In this document: in pieces, positions 53,121 through 63,235 of the stretch
How positions within the stretch are numbered: position 1 is the stretch's first letter
How the letters are laid out: the number at the start of each line of letters is the position of its first letter
From: Agrococcus jejuensis
GTDB taxonomy: Bacteria; Actinomycetota; Actinomycetes; Actinomycetales; Microbacteriaceae
Assembly (NCBI RefSeq): GCF_900099705.1
Contig: NZ_LT629695.1
Coordinates: forward strand, 2,480,001 to 2,544,000
Length of the DNA: 64,000 nt
Direction: 5' to 3'
Notes under the pieces: model-generated
Told to the model about the DNA's origin: nothing
Seen by the model: the letters and a program-made list of their open reading frames with translations, nothing else
Databases searched by the model: none
Made by a program: the position numbers and the translations under genes

Positions 53121-54212
53121 TTGAGGAACATTCGGAAGACCGCGCTCGGCGGTCTCGCGACGCTCGGCGTCGCGGCTCTGCTCGCCGGCTGCGCTTCGGC
53201 GCCGGAGGAGGGTCCCGCCGAGTCCGGCGAGGCCACCGCAGACATCTCGCCCTGCATCGTGTCGGACGCGGGCGGCTTCAACGACCAGTCGTTCAACCAG
53301 CTCGGCCTCGAGGGCCTCGAGGCCGCTGCCGACGAGCTCGGCGTCGAGGCATCGCAGGCGGAGTCGCAGTCGGAGACCGACTACCAGTCGAACATCCAGA
53401 ACCTGCTCGACAACGGCTGCGACATGATGATCACGGTCGGCTTCCTGCTCGCCGAGGCCACGTCGGCCGCCGCCGAGGCGAACCCCGACGTCAACTTCGC
53501 CATCATCGACGACTCGTCGATCACGGCCGACAACGTGCAGCCGATCACGTTCGACACGGCCCAGGCCGCGTTCCTCGCCGGCTACGCCGCCGCTGCCTCG
53601 TCGCAGTCGGGCATCATCGCCACGTGGGGTGGCATCAACATCCCGCCCGTGACGATCTTCATGGACGGCTTCGTGCTCGGCGCGCAGTACTACAACGAGC
53701 AGAACGGCGCAGACGTGCAGGTGCTCGGCTGGGACGTCGAGGCGCAGGACGGCACGTTCGTCGGCGCGTTCGAGGCCGGCCCCGCAGCCAACGCCACGGC
53801 GACCACGTTCCTCCAGCAGGGCGCGGACATCGTCATGCCGGTCGGTGGCCCGATCTTCCTCTCCGCTGGCGAGGCGATCCGCACGGCGCAGGCCGAGAAC
53901 CCCGACACGCGCTACGGCATGATCGGCGTCGACGCCGACCTGTCGCAGACGGCTCCCGAGTACGCCGACCTCTTCGTCACCTCCGTGCTCAAGGGCATGG
54001 ATGCGGGCGTCGAGGCAGTCGTCCTCGCCGACGCAGCCGGTGAGTTCTCGAGCGACCCGTACGTGGGCACGCTGGAGAACGACGGCGTCGGCATCGCCGG
54101 CTTCAACGAGTGGGAGTCGCAGGTCCCCGAGGGCCTCGCAGACGAGCTCGAGACGATCCGCACGGCGATCATCGCCGGCGACATCGTCGTCGACTCGCCC
54201 TCCTCGCCGTAA
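53121..54212 (+). CDS. BMP-family nucleoside-binding lipoprotein of the downstream ABC importer
   Basis: A 363-residue lipoprotein. The signal MRNIRKTALGGLATLGVAALLAGC has lipobox LAGC. The BMP domain has DAGGFNDQSFNQLGLEGLEAA, a PPVTIFMDGFVLG segment and LGWDVEAQDG, shared with the orphan at 27822. I prefer TTG 53121 as the start because GGAGG lies six bases upstream, inside what would otherwise be an ATG-started extension of six residues. It captures nucleosides for the ABC importer encoded just downstream. A hairpin between it and the ATPase gene probably makes the binding protein more abundant than the membrane parts. Confidence 0.9.
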   Translation: MRNIRKTALGGLATLGVAALLAGCASAPEEGPAESGEATADISPCIVSDAGGFNDQSFNQLGLEGLEAAADELGVEASQAESQSETDYQSNIQNLLDNGCDMMITVGFLLAEATSAAAEANPDVNFAIIDDSSITADNVQPITFDTAQAAFLAGYAAAASSQSGIIATWGGINIPPVTIFMDGFVLGAQYYNEQNGADVQVLGWDVEAQDGTFVGAFEAGPAANATATTFLQQGADIVMPVGGPIFLSAGEAIRTAQAENPDTRYGMIGVDADLSQTAPEYADLFVTSVLKGMDAGVEAVVLADAAGEFSSDPYVGTLENDGVGIAGFNEWESQVPEGLADELETIRTAIIAGDIVVDSPSSP

Positions 54213-54223
54213 GGCACCGCATT

Positions 54224-54258
54224 CGCGTGGGGGTCGGCGTCATGCCGGCCCCCACGCG
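54224..54258 (+). terminator. Attenuator hairpin between the BMP lipoprotein and the ATPase gene
   Basis: A 15-bp stem (CGCGTGGGGGTCGGC with GCCGGCCCCCACGCG, one G-U pair) closes a GTCAT loop 11 bases after the lipoprotein stop. Partial termination here would give the usual excess of binding protein over transporter. Confidence 0.7.
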
Positions 54259-54348
54259 TGCGACTACAGTCGTGACACCGGCACCCGCACACGGGCTGCC
54301 GGTCGACCATCCCCACCACCCACGGCACCACCCATTCGAGGAGCGGCG

Positions 54349-55847
<1,499 letters not shown>

Positions 55848-55851
<4 letters not shown>

Positions 55852-57224
55852 CCGACGAGAAGGACACGTCGGGCCCCGCGCCCGACGCCACCGACCACGA
55901 CGCGCCCCTCGCTGCCGACCAGCAGCGCACCGGCGGCGCCCCGTCGAACGACGCCGACGGCGACCGCGACGTCGTGCACGCCCCGACGGTCGTCGAGGTG
56001 CCCGTCGCCGAGGCGCCGAAGACCGAGTCGCACGAGCAGAACCAGGACGAGGACCGCTGGGGGAGCGTCGCGCGCGAGATCCTCGGTGGCACGCCCATGG
56101 TGTCGCTGCTCGCCGTGCTCGTCGCCTTCGTCGTCGGCGGCATCCTCATCGCCGCGACCGACGAGCAGGTGCAGGCGGCGAGCGGCTACTTCTTCGCTCG
56201 CCCCGGCGACACGCTCGCCGCGATCGGCTCGGCAGTGGGCGGCGCCTACTGGGCGCTGTTCCAGGGCTCGATCCTCAACTTCTCGCGGCCCGAGGGCGGC
56301 TTCGTCGCCCTCATCCGCCCGCTCACCGAGACGCTGCACTTCGCGGCGCCGCTCATCGCAGCGGGCCTCGGCGTCGCCGTCGCCTTCCGCGTCGGCATGT
56401 TCAACATCGGTGGCCGCGGGCAGATGCTCGCTGCTGCCGCTGCAGCCGGATGGGTGGGCTTCTCGTTCCCGCTGCCGCCCGTGCTGCACATCATCGTGGC
56501 GCTGCTCGCCGGCATGATCGCCGGCGCGCTGTGGGCGGGCATCGCCGGCCTCCTCAAGGCGCGCACCGGCGCGCACGAGGTCATCACGACGATCATGCTG
56601 AACTTCGTCGCGCTGTGGCTGCTGTCGTACCTCATCCGCACGCCGAACCTGCTGCAGGCGCCGGGGAGCAACAACCCGATCACGCCGCGCATGCTCGAGA
56701 CGGCCATCCTGCCGCCGCTGCTCGGCTCGCAGTTCAACCTCACGTGGGGCATCGTGCTGTCGGTCGCGGCGGTCGTCGTGGCCTGGTGGCTCATCGAGCG
56801 CTCGAGCCTCGGCTTCCGCTTCCGCGCCGTCGGCCTCAACCCGCAGGCCGCGCTCAACGCCGGCATGTCGGTGAAGACCGTCTACGTGCAGGCGATGCTC
56901 GTCGCGGGTGCCTTCATGGGCCTCGCGGGCGCGCAGCAGGTGCAGGCGACCGTCACGACGGGCTTCACCTCCGGCATCGACGCCGGCATCGGCTTCGACG
57001 CCATCACCGTGGCGCTGCTGGGCCGCTCGAACCCGTGGGGCGTGCTCGCCGCCGGCCTGCTGTTCGGCGCGTTCAAGGCAGGCGGATTCCGCATGCAGGC
57101 CGCCGAGGGCGTGCCGATCGACATCGTGCTCGTCGTGCAGTCGGTCATCGTGCTGTGCATCGCGGCCCCGCCGCTCGTGCGCACGATCTTCCGTCTGCCC
57201 AAGCCGAGGGGAGGCGTGCGATGA
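55848..57224 (+). CDS. Nucleoside ABC importer permease 1
   Basis: A 458-residue membrane protein. A long hydrophilic acidic N-terminus (about 75 residues) precedes roughly nine to ten helices of the BPD_transp_2 family. LGVAVAFRVGMFNIGGRGQMLAAA and GAHEVITTIMLNFVALWLLSYL are the typical motifs, and the ATPase-coupling region is RAVGLNPQAALNAGMSV. It pairs with permease 2 to form the channel for nucleosides. The acidic N-terminal extension is longer than in most relatives. The start overlaps the ATPase stop, and the end overlaps the next permease start (ATGA). Confidence 0.93.
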
Positions 57225-58543
57225 GCACCGTCCAGACCGCCGGCCTCGCTCCGGAGGCGACCACCGAGGTCGCGCGTCCGCGCAGCCTCCGCGTGCCCAT
57301 CACCTACGCCGTGCTCACGGTCGTCGCGGCCATCGTGCTCGTCGGCCTCGGCCGCGACGGCGAGACGACGCTGCGCCTGTCGACGAACGCCGACCTGCTG
57401 CAGCTGCCCGACGCCGTGCTGCCCGCGCGCATCACGGGCATCGTCGCCGCGCTGCTGCTCGCCGCCATGACGGGCGTCGCCATCGCGGCGCACCTCACCC
57501 GCCGCAAGGTCGGCGTGTGGCTGCCCATCGTCTACGGCGTCGTCGCCGTCGTCGCCTTCCTCGTGTGGGCAGGCGCGACGAAGTCGATCCCGCTGCCCGG
57601 CCTCCTCGTGCTCACGGTCGGCCTCGCCGTGCCCCTGATCTTCGGCGCCCTCGGCGGCGTGATCTCCGAGCGCGTCGGCGTCGTGAACATCGCCATCGAG
57701 GGCCAGCTGCTCTCGGGCGCGTTCGCCGCTGCCGTCGCCTCGTCGGCGATCGCGTCGGGCCCCATCGGCGACATGGGCACGGTCGGCATCCTCATCGCCG
57801 GCGTCGGCGGCGTCATCGCCGCCATGGTCGCCGCCGTGCTCGTCTCGATGGTGCTCGCCGCGTTCTCGATCAAGTACTACGTCGACCAGGTCATCGTCGG
57901 CGTCGTGCTCAACGTGCTCGTGCTCGGCCTCACGAACTTCCTCTACTCGTCGGTGCTCACCGACCACCCCGAGCTCAACAACCCCGACCGGTTCTCGCGC
58001 ATCCGCATCCCGCTGCTCGCCGACATCCCGATCGTCGGCCCTGCGCTCTTCAACCAGACCGTCATCGTCTACGCCGTGTACGTCGCGGTGATCGTCGTGA
58101 CGATCGGCCTGTTCCGCACGACGTGGGGCCTTCGCCTGCGCGCGCTCGGCGAGCACCCGCTCGCGGCCGACACCGTCGGCATCCGCGTCAACAGGTGGCG
58201 CTTCTGGAACGTGACGCTCGCGGGCGCGATCGTCGGCATCGGTGGCGCGTACTTCACGCTCGACTCGAACGGCTCGTTCCAGCGCGACATGACGAGCGGC
58301 CTCGGCTTCATCGCCCTCGCCGCCGTGATCTTCGGCCAGTGGCACCCGATCAAGGCGACGTTCGCGGCGCTGCTGTTCGGCTTCGCGCAGGCGCTGCAGA
58401 ACGTGCTGCAGTCGATCGGCTCGGGCGTGCCCAACGAGTTCATGCTCATGCTGCCGTACGTGATCACGATCCTCGCCGTCGCCGGCTTCATCGGGCAGTC
58501 GCGGGCTCCGGCCGCGAGCGGCAAGCCCTACATGAAGTCATGA
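57221..58543 (+). CDS. Nucleoside ABC importer permease 2
   Basis: A 440-residue integral membrane protein of the BPD_transp_2 family with about ten to eleven helices. Motifs are GGVISERVGVVNIAIEGQLLSGAF, YYVDQVIVGVVLNVLVLGLTNFL and the coupling helix LRLRALGEHPLAADTVGIRVNRW. The first 100 residues add extra helices before the core. With permease 1 it forms the membrane channel. It overlaps permease 1 and, by another ATGA, the cytidine deaminase gene, so uptake and first salvage step are translated together. Confidence 0.93.
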   Translation: MSTVQTAGLAPEATTEVARPRSLRVPITYAVLTVVAAIVLVGLGRDGETTLRLSTNADLLQLPDAVLPARITGIVAALLLAAMTGVAIAAHLTRRKVGVWLPIVYGVVAVVAFLVWAGATKSIPLPGLLVLTVGLAVPLIFGALGGVISERVGVVNIAIEGQLLSGAFAAAVASSAIASGPIGDMGTVGILIAGVGGVIAAMVAAVLVSMVLAAFSIKYYVDQVIVGVVLNVLVLGLTNFLYSSVLTDHPELNNPDRFSRIRIPLLADIPIVGPALFNQTVIVYAVYVAVIVVTIGLFRTTWGLRLRALGEHPLAADTVGIRVNRWRFWNVTLAGAIVGIGGAYFTLDSNGSFQRDMTSGLGFIALAAVIFGQWHPIKATFAALLFGFAQALQNVLQSIGSGVPNEFMLMLPYVITILAVAGFIGQSRAPAASGKPYMKS

Positions 58544-58950
58544 CGACGGTCGACTGGGATGCGCTGCACGCCGCAGCGGTCGAGGCGAACGCGAAGGCGT
58601 ACGCGCCGTACTCGGGCTTCGCCGTCGGCTGCGCGGCGCTGACCGACGACGGCCGCGTCGTGTCGGGCGCGAACGTCGAGAACGCGGCGTACGGCGTGAC
58701 GCTGTGCGCCGAGTGCTCGATGGTCTCGGCGCTCGTGATGGGCGGCGGCGGGAAGCTGGTCGCGTTCACGTGCGTCGACGGCCACGGCGCCACGCTCATG
58801 CCGTGTGGACGCTGCCGCCAGCTGCTGTTCGAGCACGCCGCACCGGGCATGCTGCTGCAGACGCTGTCGGGCATCCGTACGATCGACGAGGTGCTGCCGG
58901 ACGCCTTCGGGCCCACGACGCTCGACGCGTACCGCGCATCCGACTCCTGA
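58540..58950 (+). CDS. cdd: Cytidine deaminase
   Basis: A 136-residue small tetrameric-type cytidine deaminase. SGFAVGCAAL and GANVENAAYGVTLCAECSMVSAL contain the catalytic Glu in the CAE motif, and MPCGRCRQ supplies the other two zinc Cys. It converts cytidine and deoxycytidine to uridine and deoxyuridine in the cytosol. The start at 58540 overlaps the permease stop (ATGA), placing it in the importer operon, so imported pyrimidine nucleosides are deaminated directly. A small hairpin around 58949-58966 follows before deoA. Confidence 0.95.
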   Translation: MTTVDWDALHAAAVEANAKAYAPYSGFAVGCAALTDDGRVVSGANVENAAYGVTLCAECSMVSALVMGGGGKLVAFTCVDGHGATLMPCGRCRQLLFEHAAPGMLLQTLSGIRTIDEVLPDAFGPTTLDAYRASDS

Positions 58951-58986
58951 GGGCCGACCGGCCCTCTTCCTGACGAGAGGGACCCC

Positions 58987-60276
58987 ATGGCAGAGGCGCA
59001 CGACGTCGTCGACCTCATCCGCACGAAGCGCGACCGCGGCGTGCTCGCGACCGACGAGATCGACTGGCTCATCGACGCGTACACGCGCGGCTACGTCGAG
59101 GATGCGCAGATGGCGGCCCTCGCGATGGCGATCCTGCTCAACGGCATGGAGCGGCGCGAGATCCACGACCTCACGCAGGCGATGATCGCGTCTGGCGAGC
59201 GCATGGACTTCTCGTCGCTGCCGATGCCCACGGTCGACAAGCACTCGACGGGTGGCGTCGGCGACAAGATCACGCTGCCGCTCATGCCGCTCGTCGCGGC
59301 GTTCGGCGTCGCGGTGCCGCAGCTGTCGGGCCGCGGCCTCGGCCACACGGGCGGCACGCTCGACAAGCTCGAGTCGATCCCCGGCTGGCGCGCCGCGCTG
59401 TCGAACGACGAGATGCTCGCGCAGCTCGCCGACGTCGGCGGCGTCATCTGCGCCGCCGGATCGGGCCTCGCGCCCGCCGACAAGCGCCTCTACGCGCTGC
59501 GCGACATCACGGGCACCGTGGAGGCGATCCCGCTCATCGCGTCGTCGATCATGTCGAAGAAGATCGCCGAGGGCACGGGTGCGCTCGTGCTCGACGTGAA
59601 GTTCGGCTCGGGCGCGTTCATGCAGCAGGAGTCGCGAGCGCGCGAGCTCGCCGAGACGATGGTGGCGCTCGGCAAGGATGCGGGCGTCGACACGCGCGCG
59701 CTGCTCACGAGCATGGACGTGCCGCTGGGCCTCGCGATCGGCAACGCCAACGAGGTGCGCGAGTCGGTCGAGGTGCTCGCCGGCGGCGGCCCCGCCGACG
59801 TCGTCGAGCTCACGGTCGCGCTCGCGCGCGAGATGCTCGCGGCGGTCGGGCAGCCCGACGCCGACGTCGAGGCCGCGCTCGCCGACGGTCGCGCGATGGA
59901 CCGCTGGCGTCGCTTCGTCGTCGCGCAGGGCGGCGACCCCGACGCGGCGCTGCCCGTCGCCAACGAGACCCACACGGTCGTGGCGGAGTCCGACGGCGTG
60001 CTCGCGCGCCAGGAGGCGCTGCCGTTCGGCGTCGCCGCCTGGCGCCTCGGCGCGGGCCGTGCGCGCGCGACCGACGAGGTCGTGCACGCCGCAGGCATCG
60101 ACCTGCACGTGAAGCCCGGCGACGCCGTGCGCGCCGGCCAGCCGCTCTGGACGCTCTCGGCCGACGACGCCTCGCGCTTCGACCGCGCGCTCGCGTCGCT
60201 CGAGGGTGCCTGGGAGGTCGCGCCCGTCGGCACGCCCGTCGACGTGCAGCCCATCGTGCGCGACCGCATCGTCTGA
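58987..60276 (+). CDS. deoA: Thymidine/pyrimidine-nucleoside phosphorylase
   Basis: A 429-residue phosphorylase of the glycosyltransferase-3 type fold. The conserved signature VDKHSTGGVGDKITLPLMPL is present, together with SGRGLGHTGGTLDKLES, the phosphate and sugar contact regions SSIMSKKIAEGTGALVLDVKFGSGAFM, and a C-terminal alpha/beta lobe. It cleaves thymidine or uridine with phosphate to base and (deoxy)ribose 1-phosphate. The ATG at 58987 has GAGAGGGAC upstream and lies 36 bases after cdd. It completes the pyrimidine salvage branch of the importer operon. Confidence 0.95.
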   Translation: MAEAHDVVDLIRTKRDRGVLATDEIDWLIDAYTRGYVEDAQMAALAMAILLNGMERREIHDLTQAMIASGERMDFSSLPMPTVDKHSTGGVGDKITLPLMPLVAAFGVAVPQLSGRGLGHTGGTLDKLESIPGWRAALSNDEMLAQLADVGGVICAAGSGLAPADKRLYALRDITGTVEAIPLIASSIMSKKIAEGTGALVLDVKFGSGAFMQQESRARELAETMVALGKDAGVDTRALLTSMDVPLGLAIGNANEVRESVEVLAGGGPADVVELTVALAREMLAAVGQPDADVEAALADGRAMDRWRRFVVAQGGDPDAALPVANETHTVVAESDGVLARQEALPFGVAAWRLGAGRARATDEVVHAAGIDLHVKPGDAVRAGQPLWTLSADDASRFDRALASLEGAWEVAPVGTPVDVQPIVRDRIV

Positions 60277-60320
60277 CGCCGCATGACCGCCGCGATCGCG
60301 GGGTCGCGCCCATGACCGCA

Positions 60321-60333
60321 CCTCAGGGAGCGG
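60321..60333. repeat. Solitary CCTCAGGGAGCGG repeat half-site after deoA
   Basis: The same 13-base word as at 31599-31611 and 38229-38241. It lies 44 bases after the deoA stop. All three copies follow the 3' end of a plus-strand gene, which suggests a dispersed element with a preference for gene ends. The rest of this 178-bp gap shows a short inverted repeat (CTCCTTCCGCAGGAG) and nothing else I can name. Confidence 0.55.
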
Positions 60334-60454
60334 ATGGTGGGCAACCTGCAGGGACGGCGGGTCGGGGAACGGACCGAGCCTCCTTCCGCAGGAGGAGCGC
60401 CGATCGTGCCGTAATCCGATGCGCATCCCAGCCCGCGCGGGCCAGGATGGAGGC

Positions 60455-60736
60455 ATGAGCACCAACCAGGTCCAGGGCGCGTCGAGCGCCTGGAGCATCA
60501 CGAGCCTCGTCATCGGCATCGCGTCGATCTTCATGGGGTGGACCTTCCTCGCGCCCATCGCCGGCATCGTCGTGGGCGTCATGGCGAAGGGCCGCGAGCC
60601 GCACGCGCGCACGATGGCGAACTGGGGCATCGGCCTCAACGTCGTCATGCTCGTCGGCAGCCTGCTGCTGTGGATCCTGTTCGGCGGCGCCATCCTGGCG
60701 CTGCTGGGCATCGGCGCGTTCGCGTCCGTCTCCTGA
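60455..60736 (+). CDS. Small two-helix membrane protein (DUF4190-like)
   Basis: A 93-residue protein with two hydrophobic helices (about 14-46 and 62-90) separated by a charged turn (MAKGREPHARTMA). The pattern SxxxLxxGIxSIxxGW, then AxxAGIVxGVMAKG, and AxWGIGLNVVML in the second helix fits DUF4190-like proteins. The function of this family is unknown. The ATG at 60455 has GGATGGAGG upstream. The amidase gene starts four bases after its stop, so the two are probably co-transcribed. Confidence 0.7.
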   Translation: MSTNQVQGASSAWSITSLVIGIASIFMGWTFLAPIAGIVVGVMAKGREPHARTMANWGIGLNVVMLVGSLLLWILFGGAILALLGIGAFASVS

Positions 60737-60740
60737 CCCG

Positions 60741-62204
60741 GTGAGCGACCCCGGCGCGACGGCGCACGAGTCCGAGCTCACCTGGCTGTCGACGCGCGAG
60801 CTCGCCACCCGCATCCGCTCCGGCGACGTGTCCGCGCGCGAGGCGCTCGTCGACCAGCTCGCACGCATCGACGCCGTCGACGGTGCGATCAACGCCGTCG
60901 TGACGCGCGACGACGAGCGCGCCCTCGCCGCGGCGGATCGGGCGGATGCGCGCGCCGCGGCGGGCGAGCCGCTCGGCCGCCTGCACGGCGTGCCGATGAC
61001 GCACAAGGAGTCGACCGACACGGCCGGCTGGCGGTCGACCAAGGGGTCGCCGCTGCTCGCCGACCGCGTGCCCGAGCGCGACGCGCTCGTGATCGCCCGC
61101 CTGCACGCCGCGGGCGTCGTGATGTCGGGCAAGACGAACGTGCCCGAGCTCACCGCCGGCTCCCACACGTTCAACACGCTGTTCGGCACGACGACGAACC
61201 CGTACGACACGACCCGCTCGGCAGGCGGCTCGTCGGGCGGCGCCGCCGCGGCGATCGCGGCCGGCGTGCAGGCGTCGGGCGACGGCTCCGACATGGGCGG
61301 CTCGCTGCGCACGCCCGCGTCGTTCACGAACCTCGTCGGCCTGCGCCCGACGAACGGCCGCATCCCGCACGCCCTGCCGTCGGATCCGTGGCAGTGGCTC
61401 GCGCAGTCGGGCTTCATGGCGCGCACCGTGAGCGACGTCGCGCTGCTCATGGCCGTCGCGTCGGGTCCCGCCCACGGCGCGCCCGCGTCGATCCAGGAGC
61501 CCGGCACGGTCTTCGACCACCCCGACCTCGTCGACCCGTCGCGGCACGCGCCCGGCTCGGGCCTCGCCGGCCTGCGCATCGCCGTGTCGACCGACCTCGC
61601 GGGGCTCCTGCCCGTCGAGCCCGCCGTCCGAGCGATCGTCGACCGCGTCGGCGACGTGCTCGCCGCAGCCGGCGCGCACGTCGACGACCGCATCCCGAAC
61701 CTCGCCGACGGCGACGAGGTGTTCCGCGTGCAGCGCGCGATGGACTTCGTCGCCGACTACCGCGACCTCGTGCGGCAGGACCCGTCGCGGGTCAAGGAGG
61801 CCGTGCGTTGGAACGTCGACCTCGGCATGCGACTCACGGCCGACGAGATCGCCGACGCCCGCGAAGCCCGCGTGCGCCTCGCCACCGAGATCGAGACCTT
61901 CTTCGCGCACCACGACCTGCTCGTCACGACCACGAGCCAGGTCGTCCCGTTCGACGCCTCGCTCGAGTTCCCGACCGCGATCGACGGCACGCGCATGCGC
62001 GACTACCTCGAGTGGATGCGGGCATCCACCGTGATCTCGGCGACGGGATGCCCCGCGATCTCCGTGCCGATCGGCGTCACGCCCGAGGGGCTGCCGGTGG
62101 GCGTGCAGCTCGTCGCGGCACCCGGTCGCGACGTCGCGCTGCTGCTCGCGGCGCAGGCGCTCGAGGAGGTCGCGGGCGTCGCGGGGCTGCGGCCGACGCT
62201 CTAG
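60741..62204 (+). CDS. Amidase-signature family hydrolase
   Basis: A 487-residue amidase. The Ser-Ser-Lys triad is visible: Lys in VPMTHKEST, the cis-Ser in GSDMGGSLRTPASF, and the nucleophile Ser in the same Gly/Ser-rich block that begins SAGGSSGGAAAAIA. ALLAADRVPERDALVIARLHAAGVV-type and NPYDTTRSAGG segments match other bacterial amidases. It hydrolyses an amide, but the substrate cannot be assigned; it lacks partner genes of the GatCAB amidotransferase. The GTG at 60741 has no clear ribosome site and is four bases after the previous stop, so coupling is likely. Confidence 0.9.
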   Translation: MSDPGATAHESELTWLSTRELATRIRSGDVSAREALVDQLARIDAVDGAINAVVTRDDERALAAADRADARAAAGEPLGRLHGVPMTHKESTDTAGWRSTKGSPLLADRVPERDALVIARLHAAGVVMSGKTNVPELTAGSHTFNTLFGTTTNPYDTTRSAGGSSGGAAAAIAAGVQASGDGSDMGGSLRTPASFTNLVGLRPTNGRIPHALPSDPWQWLAQSGFMARTVSDVALLMAVASGPAHGAPASIQEPGTVFDHPDLVDPSRHAPGSGLAGLRIAVSTDLAGLLPVEPAVRAIVDRVGDVLAAAGAHVDDRIPNLADGDEVFRVQRAMDFVADYRDLVRQDPSRVKEAVRWNVDLGMRLTADEIADAREARVRLATEIETFFAHHDLLVTTTSQVVPFDASLEFPTAIDGTRMRDYLEWMRASTVISATGCPAISVPIGVTPEGLPVGVQLVAAPGRDVALLLAAQALEEVAGVAGLRPTL

Positions 62205-62210
62205 CGAGCG

Positions 62211-63143
62211 TCAGGCGAGGCGCGTGAGCGCGTCGACGACGTGCGCCCACATGCGCGGGGCGTCGAGGCCCAGCGCGACCGACGTCGTGCAGCCCTCGGG
62301 CGCCGCGTGGCGCAGGTCGACGACGGTCTGGCCCGTCGTGAGCTCGCCGTGCAGCTCGACCGCGATGGGCGCGCGCCGCACCGTCATGCAGCCGGGATCG
62401 ACGACGTAGGCGACGGCGCACGCGTCGTGCACGGGCGGCCACTCGAAGCCCTGGTCCCGATACGTGCCGCGGAAGAACTCGAGCAGCTCGAGCGTGAACG
62501 ACGCCGGGCGACCGGGCACCGAGGCGATGGCGTCGAGCACGGCCTGGTCGGCGAGCGCCTGATGCGTGAGGTCGAGCCCCACCATGACGACCGGGCAGCC
62601 CGCATCCAGCACGATCTGCGCGGCCTCGGGGTCGATCGCCGCGTTGTACTCGGCGACGGGGGAGTAGTTGCCGCCGGCCGCGGCGCCGCCCATCCACACG
62701 ACCTCGCGCACACGCTCGGCGATGCGCGGCTCGCGCCGCACCGCGAGGGCGAGGTTGGTGAGCGCGCCCGTCGGCACGAGCGTGATCGTGCCCGGCTCGG
62801 CGGCCATGACGGTCTCGACGATGACGTCGACGGCGTGCCGAGGGTCGAGTGCGATCGTGGGCTCGGGCAGCTCGGGCCCGTCGAGCCCCGACTCGCCGTG
62901 GTACTCGGGCGCCACGACCTGCTCGCGCACCAGCGGCCGATCCGCTCCCGCCGCGAACGGCACGCCGACCAGGCCCGCGATCGTGCCGACGGCGAGCGCG
63001 TTGCGCGTGACCTTGTCGAGCGTCTGGTTGCCCGCGACCGTCGTGACGGCCACGAGCTCGACCTCGGGCGACCCTGCGGCGAGCAGCAGCGCGATCGCAT
63101 CGTCGTGGCCGGGATCGCAGTCGAGGATGATGCGGCGGGGCAT
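62211..63143 (-). CDS. Nucleoside hydrolase (inosine/uridine-preferring family)
   Basis: A 310-residue hydrolase. The calcium-binding motif IILDCDPGHDDAIALLLAA (DxDxGxDD) begins at residue 5. VTTVAGNQTLDKVTRNAL, TLVPTGALTNLALAV, WMGGAAAGGNYSPVAEYNAAIDPEAA and the C-terminal VHDACAVAYVVDP are family hallmarks. It splits the N-glycosidic bond of ribonucleosides to base and ribose. It is convergent with the amidase gene (six bases apart) and divergent from the adenosine deaminase gene, so it complements the salvage genes nearby. ATG 63143 gives the expected start. Confidence 0.93.
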   Translation of the reverse strand: MPRRIILDCDPGHDDAIALLLAAGSPEVELVAVTTVAGNQTLDKVTRNALAVGTIAGLVGVPFAAGADRPLVREQVVAPEYHGESGLDGPELPEPTIALDPRHAVDVIVETVMAAEPGTITLVPTGALTNLALAVRREPRIAERVREVVWMGGAAAGGNYSPVAEYNAAIDPEAAQIVLDAGCPVVMVGLDLTHQALADQAVLDAIASVPGRPASFTLELLEFFRGTYRDQGFEWPPVHDACAVAYVVDPGCMTVRRAPIAVELHGELTTGQTVVDLRHAAPEGCTTSVALGLDAPRMWAHVVDALTRLA

Positions 63144-63235
63144 GCTCTCAGCGTAGGTGTGCGGGAAGACACGCCTGCAACCGCATGCAGCGTGCGGAGT
63201 CCGTAGGATCGAGGGGACGGATCTGGGAGGACGAC

